A DNA stretch of 64,000 nt. Origin: Deroplatys truncata. Lineage: Eukaryota > Arthropoda > Insecta > Mantodea > Mantidae. The notes under the pieces are model-generated. The model saw only the letters and a list, made by a program, of their open reading frames with translations, ran no database searches and was not told where the DNA came from. Positions 57,266 through 64,000 of this stretch are shown here, one piece after another; positions within the stretch are counted from its first letter, which is position 1, and the number at the start of each line of letters is the position of its first letter. The stretch lies in NCBI GenBank assembly GCA_030765065.1, contig CM060978.1, positions 56,262,421 to 56,326,420 of the forward strand, in the 5' to 3' direction. The translations under genes and the position numbers were made by a program.

Positions 57266-59200
57266 TTTTTGTTTTTCTAACATTGTGAAAGTTTTCTCAA
57301 TGTTTTGTTGCAGAGTTTTAATAAAAGATTTCTCACAGTTTTTTCCCACTTAACTATATTTAAAACCATGGAGTTACCACTCACTCTTCACATGTAACTA
57401 TCACGCTTCTTCTTTTGTATTCTTTTTAATGTATTTGATTTACAATTAATATCATTCTTATCACTCCTTCACGTTATTTCCTTGAGATTTTGTTATATAC
57501 AATAATCCTTTCTTACATAATAAGTTATCCCATATGTTATATATTAAATTTTAAATGTTTACTTCTTCTTATTCCTCTTCTCTTGAAGCAATTGTATATA
57601 AATGTTCAAAATTTGTTTTACATTATCTTAAGTTTACACTCTGTGAATTTGCTTTCTAAATTAAATGATTTTATATATTTTTTGGGAGGGAGTTGGGTTT
57701 CGGGATGACTGTAGCTCAATCAATTCCTGCTTCAAAATGCAGATACATTCAACATCAATGCGCCTTACCTTAAAGACAGGTGTGGGAATTACACTGGACA
57801 GATACGAGTAATGCCAGAACCATGCTGTTTTTCCTATGTCTTACAAAGTTACTACATTATGGAAATTTATATTAACTTAGCTGGTGGTGTTTAATTGCCA
57901 AGACAGTTCTTGTTTGTATTTTCAATAAAGTATTGCAGTAATCTAATCTAAAAGCATCTAAAACTGAAATACTAACTTATTTAAATTTTATTAAAGCAAT
58001 AAAAGAATGTGTTAACTTAAACATTTACTTATCATGCACTTAATGTAAAAACCAAATAGGTAGATTACTTTATAACTATCAGATAAAATCTGATGTGCTA
58101 CTAACATGAATTTCTCTAATACTTCAGACGTTTTTGTACCTGCAGTTTATAGTATTAGTGTATTATGCTACTTCCATGTAACTCATGTCCTAATGCCCTT
58201 AAATTAGTGATAAACACTTGCAATAAACCTATGTCAGTGTAAAATAAATGTATATTGTATGTAAGTAGAGTTGTATTTGCAACATCTGAGTAGAAATATT
58301 TTACTCGCTGTGTAGAAATATTTTTATACATATATATTTCAATTAAAACAATTTCAATATCAATGTCAGAATAATCTATAGTCAAATGTCCTGCTTTGAC
58401 ACATTCCAGTTTTCCATTTCCTTTAGCTATACCTTTTGTTTCTTTGTTTTAAGCATTAGTTGCACTTAAATTTGTTCTCTCTGGTATACTATATAATATA
58501 CTGCTGAATTTAAAGCAAATAATCCTTGATTGAGTAGAAGCAGTTATGTTCCAAGTGTAATTTTAGTGCTTAAGGTGTTCCACACTTTATTATTGTTGTT
58601 TTCACAACACAATTTCCCATTAAATAAAATAAACACAGTGTGATATTTATTACTGGGAAGTGATTTATTTAACTTGTATTGTCTCAAAACAGGATTTGAT
58701 TTACTAACATGAAACTAGTAATCCCCTTGCAGTACATTTAAATTGGCTACTTTGAGTTTTTGGGATCTGCCTATAATTGCTTTGTTTCCCCTATAACAGT
58801 TGGTCTACAGTTCTCCACTAGGACACTGGTGCTCTTAAACATGTTAAAATATATTAGTAATTGGCATCAAATACTGTATGCTGATTACTTCGCAATTATA
58901 GAGTACTTGATATTAAATTGTAGATTATATACTTCAAGTTGCAGCAAATGAAATTGTTAGGGTCTAGTGCAGGTTTGTAGCTGGGGAGAAGGGTGGGGGG
59001 GGGCGGCAGACAGCGTTCCTTCAGCATCTCTCCCTTTTAGACAGCAAATTGTATGGCAGTCACTTTGATGTAACCTACTTGGATAAAATGTGTCTTTAAA
59101 TAAGTTGATGATAGCTTTCAGTTTCATTGAAATTATTGTTCAAAACGTTTCCTTTTCATTTATGGCTTTTAAAGTCTTCTCTTTGATTTACCAGGATAAA
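57266..59200. other. Unassigned AT-rich sequence
   Basis: No supported gene. A weak repeat A-like start (aaatctgatgtgctactaac) occurs at 58086 and fades after about 200 bases. A G-run lies near 58995-59006. Confidence 0.4.
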
Positions 59201-59204
59201 AAAG

Positions 59205-59894
59205 AATCTGATGTGCTACACTCACATGACTTTCTCTACTCTTGTACAAACTATTTTTACAAACGCTTATTCTCCATATGCTTCATGTTAATTGAGATAT
59301 CGAGATGTTAATCTTATTGCTAATTTTCTTGTAGATGCAAGGGGAATATGGTAGGTTTTAAGCGATAGTCAAATATTTGAAGAGCTGGTTGCTATGTGGC
59401 GCATTCCATTCTCTTTGTATGTCCAGGACATAAAAAAAACGAATAACGAATTTGAGAAAAAGTATAAGTATTGGAAAATTTAAGGGAATAACAAGCAATA
59501 TCTCGAAAGTGGTTCACTCAACAAAAGAAATGTATGACATAAATTGTGTATTTTAACGCGATCTACATTTTTTGTGCAGTAAAATGTTGTCTATCTCTTA
59601 TGGTTTACCAGTTATGCAAAAGTCGTTCACAATGAAGAATACTTTTGGAGACATTCCCAGAAAATTCGAGATATACATTGCATTTCTCATGACAATATCT
59701 TAAACATATGATATTTTAATCAAAATCGTTAGAGCCATTTTTGAGAAAATGAAAATTTTCGAAAAATGTTCCATGTAAAGGGTAGTCTGGGGTGGGGGGA
59801 TTTTCTTGAAAACCTTTATGTCGCATCTCTGGAAGATACTGAACCTAAATACCAAGTTGGTGTTTATCCGACTGTTCGTTTCTGACTTATACTG

Positions 59895-59925
<31 letters not shown>

Positions 59926-60102
59926 GCACACGCACACGCGCACGCAGGCACGCACGCACACACACACACACACGTACGTTTCCAAAAATGCTTTTTTTTA
60001 TTCAGGGAGTCTCAAAACATGTATTTCCGGTGAAATCTCGGTATCGAATTTTTGGGTGGAATACAATACTTCCCCTACTTACTATACGTAGTAGAGAAAG
60101 TA
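59205..60102 (+). repeat. Repeat family A, full-length copy, first of a head-to-tail pair
   Basis: Starts aatctgatgtgctacactca, ends cgtagtagagaaagtaaa. The variable tract near 59893-59973 is CT then CA/CG-rich. Confidence 0.88.
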
Positions 60103-60103
60103 A

Positions 60104-61008
60104 AAAAATCTGATGTGTTACACTCACATGACTTTCTCTACTCTTGTACAAACTATTTTTACAAACGCTTATTCTCCATCTACTTCATGTTAATCGAGAT
60201 AAACATTTGCAGACTCTATCTTATTGCTAATTTTCTTGTAGATGTAAGGGGAATATATATTTACAAGGGAAATATAGAAATACAGAAGCCTTTAAGCACA
60301 TACGTATCTCTTAATAGCTGGTTGCTAGGTGCAGCACCATTCCCTTTGCCACAGATTAATACTCTTTCATTTTCCAAGACAAAAAATGAATAACGAATTC
60401 CCATTTGAGAAAATAAGTATTGAAAAATTTAAGGGAATAACAAGCAATATCTCGAGAATGTTTCACTCAACAAAAAAAAAGTATATGACATAAATTGTGT
60501 ATTTTAACGCGATCTACATTTTTTGTGTAGTAAAATTTTGTCTATTTCTTAGGGTTTACCTGTTATGCAAAAGTCGTTCACAATGAAGAATACTTTTGGA
60601 GACATTCCCAGAAAATTCGAGGTATACATTTCATTTGTCATAAAAATATTTTTCACATATGATATTTTAATCAAAACCGTTAGAGCCATTTTTGAGAAAA
60701 TTAAAACTTTCGAAAAATTTTGCATGTAAAGGGCAATCTGGGGTGGGTGGATTTTCTTGAAATCCTTCGTGTTGTATCTCTGGAGGATGCTGAACCTAAA
60801 TACCAAGTTTGGTGTTTATCCGACTGTTCGTTTCTGAGTTATGCTGTTCACAGTCACACACACAGACACACACACGGAATGTTTCTAAAAATGCTTTTTT
60901 TTGGATTCAGGGTGTCTCAAAAGATATATTTCCGTTGAAATCTCGGTATCGAATTTTTGGTTAGAATACAATACTTCCCCTACTTACTATACGTAGTAGA
61001 GAAAGCAA
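60104..61008 (+). repeat. Repeat family A, full-length copy, second of a head-to-tail pair
   Basis: Begins a few A residues after the end of the previous copy (agtaaaaaaatctgatgtg) and ends cgtagtagagaaagcaaaa. CA tract near 60856-60876. Confidence 0.88.
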
Positions 61009-61011
61009 AAA

Positions 61012-61335
61012 GAAATTTCGAATAAATACTAAACTTTGTATTTGAGTTCAGTATCTTCCAAAGTTGCGACATGAAGGTTCTCAACAAAACCCTCCCATCC
61101 CAATCTGCCACTTACCATGAAAATGTTTAGATTTTTTTAATTGTCACAAAAATGGATCTAACGCGTTTGATTAAAATACTTCTAGATATTTACACAACAG
61201 ACATATTTTATCCTGAATTTTCTAGAAATTGTCTACGAAGGCCACTTTATAGTGAAGGCATTTGATGTAATCGTGCATAATTAGTGAATTGCAAGATGGG
61301 TATAGGCAAAAACTTACTGAAAAAAAATTCTTAGC
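61012..61335 (-). repeat. Repeat family A, internal reverse fragment
   Basis: Contains atactaaactttgtatttg, tcagtatcttccaaag, tgattaaaatac and attagtgaattgcaag blocks in reverse orientation, and abuts the preceding forward copy. Confidence 0.6.
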
Positions 61336-61339
61336 ATGG

Positions 61340-61510
61340 TTTCCTTCGGAAGGGAGGTAAAGCCGGTGATCCCGTGACGTAGATTTACGGCACGTAAATA
61401 ACCTCAAGCCTGATAAAGAAGCCTCTGAGAAAAATTACCAGTCTTTCACGCCCAATATAGAATGGGACGCTAAGGACCACAGCAGTTAAAGAGCGTCCAT
61501 AAATAAAACT
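61340..61510 (+). repeat. Short dispersed repeat family E, copy 2
   Basis: Longer at the 5' side than copy 1: ccttcggaagggaggtaaag, ccggtgatcccgtgacgtag, then the same ttaccagtctttcacgccca and gaccacagcagttaaagag blocks. Confidence 0.75.
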
Positions 61511-62110
61511 CAATTTAATTTGTATAATGAAATGTATAATGAAACTACAGAGCGTTCGTTTGAACGCGTGGCCGGCCTACCGGGAGTTTGTATGACACCG
61601 GGAAGCACGCCGGTTTTCATAAACGCTTAAATTCAAGCACATGGACTTATCATCTGTAGGTATGAGATTTCTATTCGTTGGGGCCTAACAAAATAGTGTA
61701 TCGGAATAACCGGCACACGTTGAAGAATTGGAAGACAATATAAGAAGAGAAATTGCTGCTATTTCAGAAGTAGTATTAATGAGCGTTAATGCAAATTTTC
61801 TTAAAAGACGCGGGAGATGTGTATTGGCACAAGGACGAAGCTATGTGGTTGTAATTTGCATGAGGAATCTATGCACTTGAATTTTGCCTCGTTATCCTTC
61901 TTGTCGATTGTTATTTCTTATCAGTAATAATGCAGCATAAATTTATCAACTCAAAGTAATCACTGTATGGCTATTGTTCTGGCCGAAGGGAAGTGTTATA
62001 GTTGTAATTACTAACAGAGTCGGCTAGTTAAGAGGTCATATCTTCAGATTCTAGTTGCTGCATTTGAAGTTCTTCGTCCACGGCTGCTGATAAATATTGT
62101 TGAGAATGAG
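61511..62110. other. Unassigned sequence
   Basis: No supported frame or repeat. Confidence 0.4.
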
Positions 62111-62113
62111 ACT

Positions 62114-62425
62114 TAGGCGGCGTCGTGGCCGAGTGGTTAGACCACTCGCCTCTCACCGAGGCGGCCCGGGTTCAATCCCAGGGACCCGCATGTGGGATTT
62201 GTGGTGGAGAAAGCGGCGTCTGGGCGGGTTTTCTCCGGTTTCCCCCGCCATTCATTCCACCAAATGCTCCATCATCACCTTTCCTTTCATCCGGTTCATC
62301 TACTTCCTTCCTCCCATACCAGGCATGGGGCTGATCCATGAGTGTCTGCTCCTCGACGGGCCTCTGACCCCAGGCACCCGCCTGTAAGTCCTGGGGGGTG
62401 TAAGTCCTACATAAGATAATGTGAA
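62114..62425 (+). repeat. tRNA-derived SINE, copy 2
   Basis: The head ggcggcgtcgtggccgagtg contains A box TGGCCGAGTGG and B box GGTTCAATCC. It shares the whole body with copy 1 at 3.6 kb and adds gtaagtcctggggggtgtaa before ending near an A-rich tail. Confidence 0.88.
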
Positions 62426-63325
62426 ACTGAGAAAGAAGAAAAAAAAAAGAAGAGCATGAGACGATATGGTTATCGCAAGGGTGTGTCTCTTAAGAAGACG
62501 TGCTAAACCTAAAGTTGATGGTATTTAATTTAAATTAGTTTGCATGAAAATGTGAATCTTTGACAATAGCACTTTACAATAGTTCTGATAGCGATAATTT
62601 TCACTTAGATCGCACACTTTGTTCGCTGAACACTTCCTTAACACTTCTTGACTTTACGTACTCGACAGTAATTCTTTGTTTCTTACGTCACACGCATTTG
62701 TGAACGAGGAATAAGTTCTCTAACGGTTATAATTCTAACGTCAGGTGAGTTAACACAAGTGCTTTTATTTTGAAATAATCGCCGTAGCGCACATGATATT
62801 CTTTACATTGCATTTTTACACTTATTGTTTTGGCGCGGAAGATTCAGTGTCGCAGATTTATCCCATAAGTGAATTTAACAGAAAGTGTAAAACTTTTTTT
62901 TTGGTGTGACGATCATCCGAAAAGGATATACGTCGTCTCCTCTACCGTGCACTAGCTACTCTACGGTGATGGAAGGAAAACGAATGTAAGGTGGTGTCCG
63001 GTACTGCTGAAGCAAACGAATGTTAGTGGGTGATTACTAAAAAGATGCCTACATTCAAGAGAGTATGCAGAGTGGGGATTAGGTACTGGCCTTTGCATAG
63101 CCCAGACCAGGAACATATGGTTAGTAGTGGTATTTATGCTCATGCTAATAAGATTGAGCATTTGGTATCATGCTAAGATAGATGTGGTACTGTACCTTTT
63201 CCTGGTGGCTTCAACTGGAGAGGGAGTCAAGTGTCTTCAAGCTTACTTCATCGTGCAGCTGTCGGTCCTAAAACATAATGGGGAAGGAAGCGGGGAATGG
63301 TGTGTACATGAGTATTGGATTATAT
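62426..63325. other. Unassigned sequence
   Basis: An A/G-rich start, then ordinary AT-rich DNA without a supported gene. Confidence 0.4.
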
Positions 63326-63327
63326 AA

Positions 63328-63372
<45 letters not shown>
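63328..63372. repeat. (TAA)n microsatellite
   Basis: About 14 uninterrupted TAA units. Confidence 0.95.
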
Positions 63373-63417
63373 CGCTCTCTTTACATGCATCTGTTTTCCT
63401 TTATTTTTTTATAATTT

Positions 63418-64000
63418 ATTTACTTTCTTTACTATATAGTAAGTAGGGGAAGTATTGTATTCCACCCAAAAATTCGATACCGAGATTTCACCGGAAATAC
63501 ATCTTTCGATGTCCCCTGAATCCAAAAAAATCATTTTTGCAAACATGTCTGTTGTATGCCTGTGTGTCTGTGAACAGCATAACTCAGAAACGAACAGTCG
63601 GATAAACACCAAACTTGGTATTTAGGTTCAGTATCTTCCAGAGATGCGACACGAAGGTTTTCAAGAAAATCCTCCCACCCCAGATTACCCTTTACATGGA
63701 ACATTTTTCGAAAATTTTAGTTTTCTCAAAAACGGCTCTAACGATTTTGATTAAAATATATGTTTAAGATATTTGCATGACAAATGATATGTATATCTCG
63801 AATTTTATGGGAATGTCTCCAGAAGTATTCTTCATTGTGAACCACTTTTGCATAACTGGTAAACCATAAGAGATAGACAAAATTATACTACACAAAAAAT
63901 GTAGATCGCGTTAAAATACACAATTTGTGTCATATACGCTTTTTTGTTGACTGAGATATTGCTTGTTATTCCATTAAATTTTCCAATACTTATACTTTTT
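63418..64000 (-). repeat. Repeat family A copy running off the window
   Basis: Starts ttactttctttactatatag and continues to the window end at the tccaatacttatactttt block; the distal end lies outside. Confidence 0.87.

Overview
The window looks like AT-rich nuclear DNA from an arthropod, most likely an insect with a large, repeat-rich genome. The evidence is long introns with GT/AG splice sites, many microsatellites, tRNA-derived SINEs, Tc1/mariner remnants, Penelope-like GIY-YIG fragments and LTR remnants. A hemimetabolous insect such as a cockroach, termite or similar is my guess; the species cannot be read from the sequence.

Only one host gene is well supported. It lies on the + strand as five coding exons (2930-3068, 21835-22044, 26685-26918, 30677-30941, 45302-45457) whose phases join perfectly into 333 residues and a stop. 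The product belongs to the ER-bound oxygenase mpaB / rubber oxygenase (Lcp) catalytic-domain family, formerly DUF2236. The first few codons are missing: exon 2930-3068 starts in phase 1, so at least one short coding exon lies upstream and was not found. Introns are about 18.8, 4.6, 3.8 and 14.4 kb.

Almost everything else is mobile DNA. The dominant component, called repeat family A here, is a roughly 0.85-1.2 kb non-coding interspersed element present in more than 20 full or partial copies on both strands. It carries an internal CA/GT (sometimes CT) microsatellite at a fixed position. Other components are: several remnants of one mariner-like transposase family (HTH at 4.4 and 47.6 kb, DDE part at 28.5-29.0 kb, C-terminal tails at 1.6 and 30.3 kb); a second, classical mariner copy (49.2-50.8 kb) split by a microsatellite-tailed insertion with target duplication; TIR elements at 3.94, 25.6 and 39.8 kb; a possible Harbinger-like element at 10.9-12.8 kb; LINE fragments at 34.2 and 44.1 kb; three minus-strand LTR copies (40.5, 45.9, 55.4 kb) and a different LTR plus primer-binding site at 13.8-14.8 kb; Penelope-like GIY-YIG pieces at 27.6 and 53.3 kb; and several tRNA-like SINEs.

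The most striking local structures are a perfect 202-bp palindrome (39426-39627) inside a 13-bp target-site duplication, carrying a hammerhead-ribozyme-like core similar to sequences at the ends of the Penelope-like pieces, and the nesting of elements inside one another. Stretches at roughly 0.54-1.25, 47.8-49.15, 50.8-53.24, 57.3-59.2 and 62.4-63.3 kb hold nothing I can assign. No prokaryotic-type operon, CRISPR array or canonical complete tRNA/rRNA gene was seen.
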